From assembly GCA_009701715.1 (NCBI GenBank), contig WLJO01000019.1, positions 1 through 44,666 on the forward strand: a stretch of DNA of 44,666 nt, given 5' to 3'. A model generated the notes under the pieces. That model saw nothing but the letters and a program-made list of their open reading frames with translations, did no database searches and was not told the origin of the DNA. Source of the DNA: Actinomycetota bacterium (GTDB taxonomy: Bacteria > Actinomycetota > Acidimicrobiia > Acidimicrobiales > Ilumatobacteraceae). Each line of letters opens with the position of its first letter. Within the stretch, counting starts at the first letter, position 1. This document shows, piece by piece, positions 18,174 to 26,841 of the stretch. The position numbers were made by a program, and so were the translations under genes.

Positions 18174-19156
18174 TGTTCGCGATCATCGACAATGCGTTCC
18201 TGAGCATCGTCGCGGCCGCGATCCCGGCGTCGGCCGTCATCGTGCTCGCTGCGACCGGAGCGATGCTCAACGAGCGTGTGGGTGTGCTCAACCTCGGCCA
18301 GGAGGGCCTCATCGGCGTGGGTGCGGTCTTCGCAGTGATCGCGTCGCTGCAGTGGAACGTGAGCAGTCCGTGGCTCGCGATGCTCATCGGGATGTTCGCC
18401 GCTGCGGTAATCGGCTCGATCTTTGCCTTTGCAACAGTGGTCATCCGCGCCAATCAGGTCCTGGTCGGCCTCGCGCTCGCACTGGGCGGGGTGGGTCTGT
18501 CGAACCAGTTGGGCAACGGCCGAACGGGTTCCCCGATCCCTTCGGTGTTCAAGAAGATCGATCCGGGCAGTGCCTTCACGAAGAATCAGTTCCTCGAATC
18601 GTTCTTCCACCAGGACCCGATCGTCTACATCGCGTATCTGATCCTCCCGGCCATTATCTGGTTCGTGCTCTATCGCACCCGGCATGGCCTGCTGGTCCGT
18701 GCGGTAGGCGAGAGCCCCGGCGCCGCTGACGCGGTCGGCTCCAATGTGCTCGGTATCCGCTTCGCGTACACGGTGCTCGGCACGGCAATCAGCGGTGCGG
18801 CCGGCGCGTACATGGTGCTCACGATCACGCCCACGTGGTCCGCGGACATCGCTCGCGGACGCGGCTGGGTGGCACTCGCGGTGGTGATCTTCGCTGCATG
18901 GAAACCGTTCCGCGTGGTGGCCGGTGCGTTGCTGTTCGGTGCGATGATCTCGCTCGACACCACCACCCAGGCCCGCGGGTGGAAGCTTCCGTTCCTCGAT
19001 GCGATCAACCTGAGTTTCCTGCTGTCGATGCTTCCGTACGTGGTCACGCTCGTGGCGATCCTCGCACCGGCGGGCGCTGCGAAACTGGGCCGAAAGACGC
19101 GTGCCTCGGACGCCCCGGCTGCGCTCGCCACCCCGTACTTCCGCGAAGAGCGATAG
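18170..19156 (+). CDS. ABC importer permease 2 (nucleoside/sugar type)
   Basis: 328 residues, mostly hydrophobic helices, the second half of the channel. The segment NERVGVLNLGQEGLIGVGA (~37-55) is the counterpart of the loop in permease 1, and VGESPGAADAVGSNV is the ATPase-contact loop. It starts within the stop of permease 1 (ATGA at 18170-18173). The Rieske oxygenase follows after 55 bp on the same strand and may belong to the same transcript, which would link the transported compound to an oxidation step. Confidence 0.93.
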   Translation: MMFAIIDNAFLSIVAAAIPASAVIVLAATGAMLNERVGVLNLGQEGLIGVGAVFAVIASLQWNVSSPWLAMLIGMFAAAVIGSIFAFATVVIRANQVLVGLALALGGVGLSNQLGNGRTGSPIPSVFKKIDPGSAFTKNQFLESFFHQDPIVYIAYLILPAIIWFVLYRTRHGLLVRAVGESPGAADAVGSNVLGIRFAYTVLGTAISGAAGAYMVLTITPTWSADIARGRGWVALAVVIFAAWKPFRVVAGALLFGAMISLDTTTQARGWKLPFLDAINLSFLLSMLPYVVTLVAILAPAGAAKLGRKTRASDAPAALATPYFREER

Positions 19157-19211
19157 GGCACCGGTTACGGATGCCGAACCTCCGGCCAGCCGAGATCCCC
19201 GTGGGTGCACG

Positions 19212-20231
19212 ATGAGCCAGAACGCCGCTGCGCGGATGCTGGACGACCAGATCGTCAACGAGTGGTTCCCGGTTGCGAACTGTTCGGACGCTCAGCCGGG
19301 CTCGATGTACCCGTTCCTGCTGCTCGACGGGCGCTACGTGCTGGTCCACGGTGCCGACGGCGTGGTGGGCGTGTTCGAGGACATCTGCCCGCACCGTGGC
19401 GCCAGGTTGTCACTCGGCACCTTCGACGGCGATCGGGTGCAGTGCCCGTACCACGGCTGGCAGTTCGCCACCTCGGGGGAGTGTGCGTTCCGGCCCGCCC
19501 ACCCGACGATGCCCATCCCGGACGGCTGCTCGCTGTCCTCGGTGCGGGTGCAGCGCGCGTACGACCTGTACTGGGTGTGCGTGGGGCCCGCCCCCCGCAA
19601 TCTCCCCGTCTACGGCGCGTTCGAGGACAAGCCCGGTCTCACTGTTGCCCTCGGCCCCAAGCCGATGAACGCCTGCGGGCCCCGGATCGTGGAGAACTTC
19701 CTCGACGTCGCTCACTTCCCGTACGTGCACGCGAACTACCTCGGCCAGCCTCCGCACACGGAGGTCCGGGACTACGAGGTTGCGGTGACCGAGACCGGTC
19801 TCGAGGCCACCAACGTGGTTGCCTGGCAGCCTCGGCCCGGCCCGACGTCGGTCGAGGGTGGCGACGTGGGCTACGTGTACGGAATGTCTCACCCGTACTC
19901 TGCAACGCTCACGAAGGTGCCGACCGAGGCGAATGGCGGCGAACTGGGCGGCTTCTCGCTGCTGCTTGTTGCGAGCCCCGAGACGGAGACCACCTGCCGG
20001 GTGTGGCTGCTTACCACGATCAACGATCCGGACGGCGACCTGCAGAGTTTCCTCGACTTCAACACGATCATCTTCAGCCAGGACGTGGACATCGTGGAGT
20101 CCCAGCTTCCCAAGCGCCTGCCGATTGACCCCCGGCGCGAGGTACACCAGCGCGCCGACCGGATGAGTCTCGCCTATCGCCGTTGGCTCGCCGACCGCGG
20201 CATCAGGTACGGCACCACGCTCAACGACTGA
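19212..20231 (+). CDS. Rieske non-heme iron oxygenase (VanA-size)
   Basis: 339 residues. The N-terminal Rieske [2Fe-2S] domain has ligands C59, H61, C78 and H81 (CPHRG and CPYHGW). The catalytic domain has the mononuclear iron triad start D165-x2-H168-x4-H173 in ENFLDVAHFPYVH. Length and layout match single-component-type alpha subunits such as vanillate or methylxanthine demethylases rather than large ring dioxygenases. Electrons would come from a separate reductase, which is not in the window. It sits directly after a purine-type importer and tail-to-tail (11-bp overlap) with guanine deaminase, so a purine or N-methylpurine substrate is a reasonable inference, not shown. Confidence 0.9.
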   Translation: MSQNAAARMLDDQIVNEWFPVANCSDAQPGSMYPFLLLDGRYVLVHGADGVVGVFEDICPHRGARLSLGTFDGDRVQCPYHGWQFATSGECAFRPAHPTMPIPDGCSLSSVRVQRAYDLYWVCVGPAPRNLPVYGAFEDKPGLTVALGPKPMNACGPRIVENFLDVAHFPYVHANYLGQPPHTEVRDYEVAVTETGLEATNVVAWQPRPGPTSVEGGDVGYVYGMSHPYSATLTKVPTEANGGELGGFSLLLVASPETETTCRVWLLTTINDPDGDLQSFLDFNTIIFSQDVDIVESQLPKRLPIDPRREVHQRADRMSLAYRRWLADRGIRYGTTLND

Positions 20232-21576
20232 CGCAGCGCCCCGCCACGAATACCCGGCTGATGTCAGCAGGGGAGGCGAGGCGGACGATCTTTTCGAAGA
20301 TCCTCGCCTCGTTGTCGATTCCGTCCCAGGCCCTGAGGGCCGAGAGCGGACGGTCGAGGTCCACCACGATTGCGTCGAAGGAGCGTCCGGGCTCGATGAG
20401 GCCGAGTGGGGCATCGAGCAGGTCGGCGCCGCCCTTGGTCGCGAGGTGGAACGCAGCAACGGTGTCGATACGCGAATCTGCCACACCCCGACGCCACGCG
20501 TCGGTTGCTGCGTCTACGCCGTCCTCGAGCATCCTCGAGACCGTGACAGCCATAGCGCACTGGGGGAGCAGTCCGGGGTGTGCGCCCCCCGACACGTCGC
20601 TACCGATGCCGACATGGACCCCGAGAGCGCGCGCCCGGCGTGCGGGGAAGACTGCCCCCGCGAAGTACGAGTTGGACAGCGGGCAGTGCGCGACTCCCGC
20701 CCCGGCCCCGCCGATGAGCCGCAGGTCGTCGTCGCCGAGGTGATTGCCGTGTGCGAGCACGGTTCCGCGCCGCAGCAGCCCGAACCGCCGGAGTGACTCG
20801 GTGTCGGTGCACCCGTGTCGCTCCAGGACGTGGCCGTGTTCCCAGTCGGATTCCGAGCAGTGGGTCTGCACCAGGGCACCGGTCCGTTCGGCAAGCGCCC
20901 CGAGACCCGTCAGCAGCGCGTCCGAGCATGCGGGAACGAAGCGTGGCGTGATGATGGGCTGCACGAGTCCCAGCGGATCCTGCAGCGAGCGGATCTGCTC
21001 GATGGAGCGCTCCGAGGCCCGCAATCCCGCGTCCGCATCTGCGTCTCGGTACCAGACAGGAGTTCCCTCCGGGTGATCCATCGCTACGCGCCCGACGTAG
21101 GCGCGCTGCCCGTGTGTGAGGCAGGTCTCGGCCAGCAGCAGCGTGGCCTGCTCGTGCACCGTCGCGAAGTACACAGCTGTGGTGGTCCCGTGCGCGAGCA
21201 GGGTCGGGACCATCTCCTGCCACACTGACTGGGCGAACGATGGATCGGCGTAGCGCGCCTCGAGTGGGAACGTGTACTCGAACAACCACTGTTCGAGTCC
21301 GATGTCGAGACCCGTCCCGAGTTGGGGCCACTGCGGGGCATGGATGTGGGTATCGATGAGACCCGGCAACAGGCGCTGCGAGCGATCGAGGTGGACCACC
21401 TCGTCGGCCGTCTCAACAGCGGACCTGCCTGCGTCGGATTCGACCGGATCCACGTCGAGGATGCGCCCGTCCCCGGCGACAGAAACGACCACCTGCTGCT
21501 GCACGTCGAGCGTGGTCGGGGAGGGTGTCTGCAGCAGATCCCCCCGAACGGCGAGGGCGGGATGCAAGTTGCTCAC
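20221..21576 (-). CDS. guaD: Guanine deaminase
   Basis: About 451 residues of the amidohydrolase fold. The metal-binding PGLIDTHIHAPQW (HxH) is followed by QTHCSESDWEHGH, the HGNHL histidine, PLSNSYF and GSDVSGG (metal Asp), in the order and wording of guanine deaminase. It converts guanine to xanthine plus ammonia with one Zn. The GTG at 21576 is chosen as nearest the conserved N-terminus (VRGDLLQTP); another GTG at 21627 would add 17 residues and neither has a clear ribosome site. It converges on the Rieske gene and is divergent from the double TetR regulator, a likely controller. Confidence 0.92.
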   Translation of the reverse strand: MSNLHPALAVRGDLLQTPSPTTLDVQQQVVVSVAGDGRILDVDPVESDAGRSAVETADEVVHLDRSQRLLPGLIDTHIHAPQWPQLGTGLDIGLEQWLFEYTFPLEARYADPSFAQSVWQEMVPTLLAHGTTTAVYFATVHEQATLLLAETCLTHGQRAYVGRVAMDHPEGTPVWYRDADADAGLRASERSIEQIRSLQDPLGLVQPIITPRFVPACSDALLTGLGALAERTGALVQTHCSESDWEHGHVLERHGCTDTESLRRFGLLRRGTVLAHGNHLGDDDLRLIGGAGAGVAHCPLSNSYFAGAVFPARRARALGVHVGIGSDVSGGAHPGLLPQCAMAVTVSRMLEDGVDAATDAWRRGVADSRIDTVAAFHLATKGGADLLDAPLGLIEPGRSFDAIVVDLDRPLSALRAWDGIDNEARIFEKIVRLASPADISRVFVAGRCVSR

Positions 21577-21668
21577 GGGCCGATCGTAGGGCCATCGTTC
21601 GTTACCGGCATATGAACAATCGTCCACCGACGTGATCGGGGTCCGCCAGTCTGGGACAATTCGGCCCT

Positions 21669-22880
21669 GTGACCGGCCCCCGAACCAGACGCGATCGCGT
21701 CGCGCTGAACGACGAGCGGATCCTCGATGCCGCAGTGGTCGTTCTTGACCTGTTCGGGATCGACGGGCTCTCGGCGCGCAGGGTTGCGGAGCAGGCGGGC
21801 CTGAGCACCGGTGCGATCTACGGCCGCTTCGAGAACACCGATGAACTGCTCGTCGAGGTGTGGAACCGTCGCCTGCGCAGCGTCGTGCTTGCCGGTCTCG
21901 AGCGCTCGATCCGCATGTCGGATCCAGCGGTCGGTGATCCCGACCCGGTGGTGCCGGAAAGTTTCGACCCCGTTGCGGAGCGGATCGGCGCCTTTGTCAT
22001 CGCGTTGGCCCCCCGCAGCGACGTGCTGTCCGAAGTGGTTGTTCCCGATGTCGATGCATGGCTCCGGGCGATGGGTGTTGGCCCGGGCAATCCCGCCACT
22101 TCGCGTGCGAGGCGAGCCATCGCGATCGCAGCATATTTCGGGGCGATGCTCAACGGATCGGTGAGCGAGGCGCTCCACCCGGATTGGCTGCTCTGCCTGC
22201 GTTGGTGGGAGGAGGCCCGAGCTCGTGAGGCCCTGCCGTTGAGCGGCCCTGTCGCTTGGCTGCCCCCCGCTCGGATCGCTGTGGAGTCCGGGAACCCGGA
22301 GCTGGATGTACTGCTCCTCGCCACGGGGGAGGTGATGGCGCGTGCCGGCGTCGCAGGAACCACGGTCACCCGAATCGCCCGACGTGCTGGCGTTCCCCGC
22401 TCGACGGTCTACGCACATTTCGACTCCAAGGACGACCTCGTTCAGGCATGCATCTTCCAGGCAACTGCGAGCGCCAGTGCTAGCGCGCGCAGGCTCAAGT
22501 CGCTCACCACCCCGCATGGCGTCGCCTCGGTGGCGCACCGCGTGACGGACCCCGCAGGCCGCCAGTGGCGGCGGCGCCGTATCGAGGGTCTGCTTGCGGC
22601 GATCTCCAGCCCGGCACTTGCGAGCCAATTTCTGCTTGCGGAGGTGGAGACCGAGAACGAGCTGATCATGAGGATCGGGCTGATCGGTCCGGGCGAGGAA
22701 TACGCGCTCCGGCAGTTGCTCCGATTCTTCGACGTCCTCGCGTCCGGGCTCGCTGTCGTGCCAGAACTGTCCACGGTGTTCGAGGGGATCGACTGGCGGA
22801 TCGTGCTCACCCCGATTACGGAACAGGCATCGACAGCGATCTTCGGGGAGTTGCACCCGAGAATCACCAGCACAGGCTGA
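21669..22880 (+). CDS. Tandem TetR-TetR transcriptional regulator
   Basis: 403 residues, about twice the usual TetR length. Two separate TetR DNA-binding domains are visible: residues ~14-70 (ILDAAVVVLDLFGIDGLSAR, then VAEQAGLSTGAIYGRF) and ~220-275 (LLATGEVMARAGVAGTTVTR, then IARRAGVPRSTVYAHF). Each is followed by a helical ligand/dimer-type region. A single chain could thus mimic a TetR dimer. The GTG at 21669 is the start. It is divergent from guanine deaminase and just upstream of the GNAT gene (8-bp gap), so it probably regulates one or both. Fused TetRs are known but uncommon. Confidence 0.88.
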   Translation: MTGPRTRRDRVALNDERILDAAVVVLDLFGIDGLSARRVAEQAGLSTGAIYGRFENTDELLVEVWNRRLRSVVLAGLERSIRMSDPAVGDPDPVVPESFDPVAERIGAFVIALAPRSDVLSEVVVPDVDAWLRAMGVGPGNPATSRARRAIAIAAYFGAMLNGSVSEALHPDWLLCLRWWEEARAREALPLSGPVAWLPPARIAVESGNPELDVLLLATGEVMARAGVAGTTVTRIARRAGVPRSTVYAHFDSKDDLVQACIFQATASASASARRLKSLTTPHGVASVAHRVTDPAGRQWRRRRIEGLLAAISSPALASQFLLAEVETENELIMRIGLIGPGEEYALRQLLRFFDVLASGLAVVPELSTVFEGIDWRIVLTPITEQASTAIFGELHPRITSTG

Positions 22881-22888
22881 GCGACGCC

Positions 22889-23761
22889 GTGAACGACGAG
22901 CACGAGATCGGTCCCGGTCGGTTGGTCGGCGCGATGCGAGCGGACGAGGTGGCAACGCTCATCGAGTGGGCGGCACAGGAGAGCTGGAACCCCGGAATTG
23001 CAGATGTGGGAATCGCTTGGTCGGTGGATCCGGCTGCGTTCATCGCCGTGCGAGAGCGCGGCGAACTGGTTGCCGGCGGCACGATCCTGTCCTACGACCG
23101 GGCGTTCGGCTTCATGGGCCTGTTCATCGTACGACAGGACCTTCGGGGCGCGGGTGTTGGCACCTCGCTCTGGCAGTACCGCCGCGACCGGCTGATCGGG
23201 CGGCTCGCCCCCGGTGCGAGCATCGGGATGGATGGGGTGTTTGGGATGGTGCCGTTCTACGAGCGGGGTGGCTTCGTGCTCGCCCACCGAGACCTTCGGC
23301 TGGAGGGGACCGCACATGGCGCTCGTGACCCGTCGGTCGTGACCCTGGGCGCGGTCGGATTCCCGGTGATCGATTCGTTCGACCAGAGGCACGTTGCCGC
23401 GCCGCGTTCGGAGTTCTTGCGTCGCTGGCTCGAGCAGCCGGGTGCTCACGGCGGTGCACTGTTCGAAGATGGGCGTCTCGTGGCGTATGGGATGGTCAGG
23501 CCGTGCAGGGTTGGTTACCGCTTCGGCCCGTTCCTCGCGGAGCGAGCGGACCTCGCCGAGCGCCTCATGGGGCATCTGCTCGCCGCCATCGAGGGAGAAC
23601 AGGTGCAGATCGACGTACCCGAGCCCAACGAGGCGGGATTGGGCCTCGCTCGCGAGAGTGGCCTCGTGGAGTCGTTCGGCTGTGCCCGCATGTACCTCGG
23701 TGGCGAACCGGACATTCCCCTGAACCGGGTGTTCGGCGTGACCTCGTTTGAGTTCGGGTAG
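22889..23761 (+). CDS. GNAT acetyltransferase with a C-terminal second GNAT-like domain
   Basis: About 290 residues. The N-terminal GNAT domain (~10-140) has the acetyl-CoA loop RQDLRGAGVGTSLW followed by GMVPFYERGGF. The C-terminal half (~150-290) is a second GNAT-like fold that ends GLGLARESGLVESFGCARMYLG. This architecture occurs in a widespread family of uncharacterised acetyltransferases; the acceptor is unknown. It follows the double TetR gene with an 8-bp gap and is probably co-transcribed. The GTG at 22889 is used; an ATG at 22934 is the other choice. Confidence 0.88.
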   Translation: MNDEHEIGPGRLVGAMRADEVATLIEWAAQESWNPGIADVGIAWSVDPAAFIAVRERGELVAGGTILSYDRAFGFMGLFIVRQDLRGAGVGTSLWQYRRDRLIGRLAPGASIGMDGVFGMVPFYERGGFVLAHRDLRLEGTAHGARDPSVVTLGAVGFPVIDSFDQRHVAAPRSEFLRRWLEQPGAHGGALFEDGRLVAYGMVRPCRVGYRFGPFLAERADLAERLMGHLLAAIEGEQVQIDVPEPNEAGLGLARESGLVESFGCARMYLGGEPDIPLNRVFGVTSFEFG

Positions 23762-23796
23762 CCGACGGCCGCCGTCAACCGGTGATGAGTTCGCAG

Positions 23797-23923
23797 ACGG
23801 CACGCTGGGGCGCAGGAGACAACCGTCGGCTGCGGACAGGCGTCGCCAGTACCCGCCGCGGAGGAAGACGAGCAGGGGTGTGTGTTCCGAGCGCACCTCG
23901 TCGAGATCGAGATCGAGGTCGCG
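23797..23923 (-). pseudogene. Probable remnant of an alpha/beta hydrolase (kynurenine-formamidase-like)
   Basis: In the 173-bp gap between the GNAT stop and the cupin stop, one minus-strand frame reads TPLLVFLRGGYWRRLSAAD. This closely resembles the oxyanion-hole strand (VFxHGGYW...LS) of esterase/kynurenine-formamidase-like hydrolases. Similarity is limited to ~30 codons, with a stop codon (23924-23926) upstream in frame and no nucleophile elbow or catalytic acid downstream. The usual His of HGGYW is Arg. It looks like a decayed fragment rather than a gene. Confidence 0.35.
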
Positions 23924-23934
23924 TTAGACCGGGC

Positions 23935-24390
23935 TCACGGACGTGCGACGGTGTTCTCGATGCCCTCCGCCCCGATGCTCACGGTAAGGAGGAGCACCGG
24001 CTCGTTGCCGAGGTTCCGCCCGTTGTGGTACGTGCCGGTGGCCTCCATAAAGACCGAGCCCTTCGGGTACGCCTTCACCACACCGCCGTCGTATTCCACG
24101 GTGACGGTGCCCTCGAGGACCTGGACATAGAGGGGCGCGTCGTGGCGGTGCCAGCCCGTTTCCTGACCCGGCTGCATGGTGACGGTTGCCGAGGAAACCT
24201 CTGCGGGAGTGCCCGTCGGGTAGACGATCGTCTGCCCGAGCACGGTGGCCCGCGCCTTGGTCAACAGGGGCGTGCGGGAAACCGGTACCGCAGCGTCGGC
24301 CTGGCGATTCGGTGTATCGGATGCGCAGCCCGTTGAGAGAGCGGCAGCAAGCGCTGTGCAAGAGAGCAGGACGGCGAAGCGGATTGACAT
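23935..24390 (-). CDS. Cupin-domain lipoprotein
   Basis: 151 residues. A hydrophobic signal sequence ends in the lipobox LSTGC (Cys near residue 22), so the protein is anchored outside the membrane. The rest is a small cupin barrel: motif 1 TGWHRHDAPLYVQVLEG and motif 2 GTYHNGRNLGNEP, with three His positions able to hold a metal. The ligand is unknown. The ATG at 24390 fits the signal peptide; a TTG at 24405 is possible. It lies 37 bp after the substrate-binding lipoprotein on the same strand and probably belongs to the receptor operon that starts at 26829. Confidence 0.85.
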   Translation of the reverse strand: MSIRFAVLLSCTALAAALSTGCASDTPNRQADAAVPVSRTPLLTKARATVLGQTIVYPTGTPAEVSSATVTMQPGQETGWHRHDAPLYVQVLEGTVTVEYDGGVVKAYPKGSVFMEATGTYHNGRNLGNEPVLLLTVSIGAEGIENTVARP

Positions 24391-24427
24391 CGGTGATTTC
24401 ACCAACGGGATGCTAGACGTTGCGCTG

Positions 24428-25591
24428 TCAGGAGTCCTCTGGGCGCTCGACGCGCCCGTTCAGCACCGAGGCCACCTGCTTGAAGCGGCCGGCCTGCACC
24501 TGCAGCACGAAGATCGGTCCTTCGCGCACCTCGCCGGCGGCATCAAACGAGATCGACTTGGTGATGCCTTCGGTCTCGGTGGCGTCGATCCATGCGTCCA
24601 TGCCGCGACGGGTCCGAACCCCCGAGTCGAGGGCAGCAAGCATCAGTCCCGCCGCGTCGGAGTACTCCATCCCGTAACCAACCGGGGACTCCCGGAAGTA
24701 CTCGCGGTAGGCAGCGTTGAAGTCCTTGCGGGACTCGGTGTCGACGAGGTCCGGGTCGAGACAGGGGCAGGTTGCGTATGCGCCCTCCGATCCGGCGCCT
24801 ACACCGGAGACGAACGACGGGTCGAAGATGCCGTCGCCACCCATGAATGGCACTGTGATACCTGCATCGCGCAGTTGACGGAGCAGGCGCACTGCTGGCT
24901 CTGTCACGCCGCCGTAGTACACGGCATCGACACCGATGTCGGCAATCGCAGCGACCGTTGCGCTGTAATCGACCCCGGTGGCGTCCACCGAACCGCGTGG
25001 CGCGACCACGACACCCCGCTTGCCGAGATCCTCGGCAACGAGGTCCCCGAGCGACTTGCCGTAGAGACCGCCGTCATCGATGATCGCGACGCGCCTCGCC
25101 CCGAGCGTGAGGGTGAGGAACGCCGCTGCAGCGGGACCCTGTGCAGCGTCGTTGCCGACGACACGGTGGAAGACGGTCCAACCCTGCTGCGCGAGCGTCG
25201 GGTTCGTGGCCGAGGCGGTGACCACCGGGAGACCGGCCTTTTCGAAGATCGGCATGGCCGCCTTTGTCTCGCCGGAGAAACCAGGGCCGACGACGGCGAG
25301 GATCTGCGGGTCGTCGACGATCGTGTGCGCGAGCCGCTCGGCGATGGCCGGGTCTCCTTGGGAGTCGAAGACGAGATAGCCGACGGGGCAGTCGGGGTGC
25401 GCTGCGTTGTAGCGGAACACCGCAAGCTCGGCGCCGTTCTGGAACGGTGGCCGACGCGCCTGTCCGGTGAGCGCGCCGAGCCAGGCGATGGCCCGTGGTC
25501 GGCATCCGCTGGTGTTCTCGGACGAACCGCATGATGCGGTGGTGGCCCCGAGGGCGAGCACCGCGGCGACGAGGAACGCTTTAACCCTCAC
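24428..25591 (-). CDS. Branched-chain-amino-acid-type substrate-binding lipoprotein, without transporter genes
   Basis: 387 residues. A signal peptide ends in the lipobox TTASC (Cys21). The remainder is the type-1 periplasmic fold of the LivJ/LivK family: IAWLGALTGQ near the start, VVGPGFSGETKAAMPIFEKAGLP, and a C-terminal domain with VGYGMEYSDAAGLMLAALD. Such proteins bind amino acids or related small ligands. No permease or ATPase is adjacent. Instead its GTG start overlaps the stop of a Cache-HAMP membrane receptor (GTGA at 25588-25591), so it more likely presents ligand to that receptor than to a transporter. Confidence 0.9.
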   Translation of the reverse strand: MRVKAFLVAAVLALGATTASCGSSENTSGCRPRAIAWLGALTGQARRPPFQNGAELAVFRYNAAHPDCPVGYLVFDSQGDPAIAERLAHTIVDDPQILAVVGPGFSGETKAAMPIFEKAGLPVVTASATNPTLAQQGWTVFHRVVGNDAAQGPAAAAFLTLTLGARRVAIIDDGGLYGKSLGDLVAEDLGKRGVVVAPRGSVDATGVDYSATVAAIADIGVDAVYYGGVTEPAVRLLRQLRDAGITVPFMGGDGIFDPSFVSGVGAGSEGAYATCPCLDPDLVDTESRKDFNAAYREYFRESPVGYGMEYSDAAGLMLAALDSGVRTRRGMDAWIDATETEGITKSISFDAAGEVREGPIFVLQVQAGRFKQVASVLNGRVERPEDS

Positions 25592-26829
25592 AGGTCCTCC
25601 TTCATCGCTCGACGGATTTGGGCCGCTCGCACCTCGAGTTCGCGGAAGAACTCGGAGTCGGTGAGGTCCGACACTGTCTGTTTGCGGCGGTCCTCGTTGA
25701 TCTCGACACGCAGCGCAGCGACCTGATCGCGCAACGCCCGTTCGCGGACGGCCACCTGCGCGGCCATGCTCGAGAACACTCGCGCCAAGCGGCCGATGTC
25801 ATCCTTCGTGCGACCGAGGGATGCGAGTTGTTCGGTGTCGGGCTCGGTATTCGCCTCGATCGCCGTTGCAGCGGCAGTGAGCGCCGAGACCGGACGCGAG
25901 AGTCGGCGGGCCACGAGGAGCGCGAGCGCAAGGGCAACGAGTGCAACCACAGCGAGCGCGATCAGAGCGGTTTTCGCGAGGCGGTTGATCGGCCCGAGGA
26001 ACACGTCGCGTGGCTGGAAAACGATGGCAGTGTTCCCGCCGGTCGTTGTGGACCAGGCGACCACCTGGGTGCCGCGACCCGGCAGGTTCACGCGGGGGAG
26101 CGTGCCCGATAGCGACTCAGCAATCCTCGTCGACAGGGCGTCGAGGCCGAGTGCAGCGAGTGTCTGCCCCAGCAATCGGTTGTCCCGGGCGAGCACGATC
26201 TCGCCGGATGCGTTGACGAGGACCGCCTGACCGCCGGGGCCGAGGGGGGCCTGGTTGAGCGCAAAGAGCACGTCGTGTCCGCTCACCTGCAGCGCCGCAA
26301 CCCCAACCACTGCGGCCCCGGGTTCCCGCACAGGCGCCGAGACGGTGACGGAAGAGCGGCGTGAGGCAGGGTCGTACAGCACGGGACCGACCTTGGTCTG
26401 CCCACCGGCGCTTGTGGCGAACCAGTCGGTGTCACCGAACTGCTTCCCGCGGATCGAGGTCGGCGAGGCGGCAAGCGTGCGGCCGTCGAGGTTGAGCAGC
26501 AGCACTGCCTCGACATCGAACTGCGCGGCGGTCGCCCCGATCGGTGGCGTGTCGGTGCGCCCTCCGCTCCTCAGGTAGTTCACCACCTCGGTGGTGGTGC
26601 CGAGTTGATCAGCTCGACCGACGACTCCGAGGAGGTACTGCTGCACCGACGACGCGCCAACCACGGCGCGGCCCTCGGCCGCGGACAGTTCGGACTTCTC
26701 CACGGCCCCCTGGCCCGAGCGTGATGCGGCGAGGGAGATCAGCGCCATCGGCACAATGGCGGCGGCGACGAGCGTTGCGCCGATTTTGGTGCCGAGACCC
26801 CACGAACGAGGATCTGCCGAGAACCCCAA
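25588..26829 (-). CDS. Cache-HAMP membrane receptor ending in a coiled-coil tail (copy A)
   Basis: 413 residues. TM1 is ~15-36, a double-Cache-size extracytoplasmic domain ~37-280, TM2 ~286-307, a HAMP domain ~308-361 and a charged helical tail 362-413. There is no kinase, cyclase, GGDEF, EAL or methyl-accepting domain after HAMP. The tail contains LRVEINEDRRKQTVS and DLTDSEFFREL, closely matching the tail of the receptor at 29175-30374 (22 of 50 positions identical by eye). The start is TTG, fixed by GGAGG 7 nt upstream. It is co-translated with a substrate-binding lipoprotein, so ligand sensing is likely; the output must be another protein bound by HAMP or the tail. Confidence 0.88.
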   Translation of the reverse strand: MGFSADPRSWGLGTKIGATLVAAAIVPMALISLAASRSGQGAVEKSELSAAEGRAVVGASSVQQYLLGVVGRADQLGTTTEVVNYLRSGGRTDTPPIGATAAQFDVEAVLLLNLDGRTLAASPTSIRGKQFGDTDWFATSAGGQTKVGPVLYDPASRRSSVTVSAPVREPGAAVVGVAALQVSGHDVLFALNQAPLGPGGQAVLVNASGEIVLARDNRLLGQTLAALGLDALSTRIAESLSGTLPRVNLPGRGTQVVAWSTTTGGNTAIVFQPRDVFLGPINRLAKTALIALAVVALVALALALLVARRLSRPVSALTAAATAIEANTEPDTEQLASLGRTKDDIGRLARVFSSMAAQVAVRERALRDQVAALRVEINEDRRKQTVSDLTDSEFFRELEVRAAQIRRAMKEDL

Positions 26830-26836
26830 TTCCGTT

Positions 26837-26841
26837 CCTCC
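26837..26841 (-). promoter_or_regulatory. Ribosome-binding site fixing a TTG start
   Basis: GGAGG on the minus strand lies 7 nt before the TTG at 26829. No ATG or GTG with comparable spacing exists nearby, so the rare TTG is the probable start of receptor copy A. Confidence 0.6.

Noticed and set aside
18005-19258. Long minus-strand frame opposite permease 2
   Set aside because: Highly charged product typical of antisense GC-rich DNA; the plus strand encodes a clear permease.
22442-23896. A 484-codon open frame on the minus strand opposite the double TetR end and the GNAT gene
   Set aside because: It is the antisense shadow of well-supported plus-strand genes with GNAT and TetR motifs. Only its first ~30 codons (outside those genes) show any protein-like similarity, noted as a hydrolase remnant.
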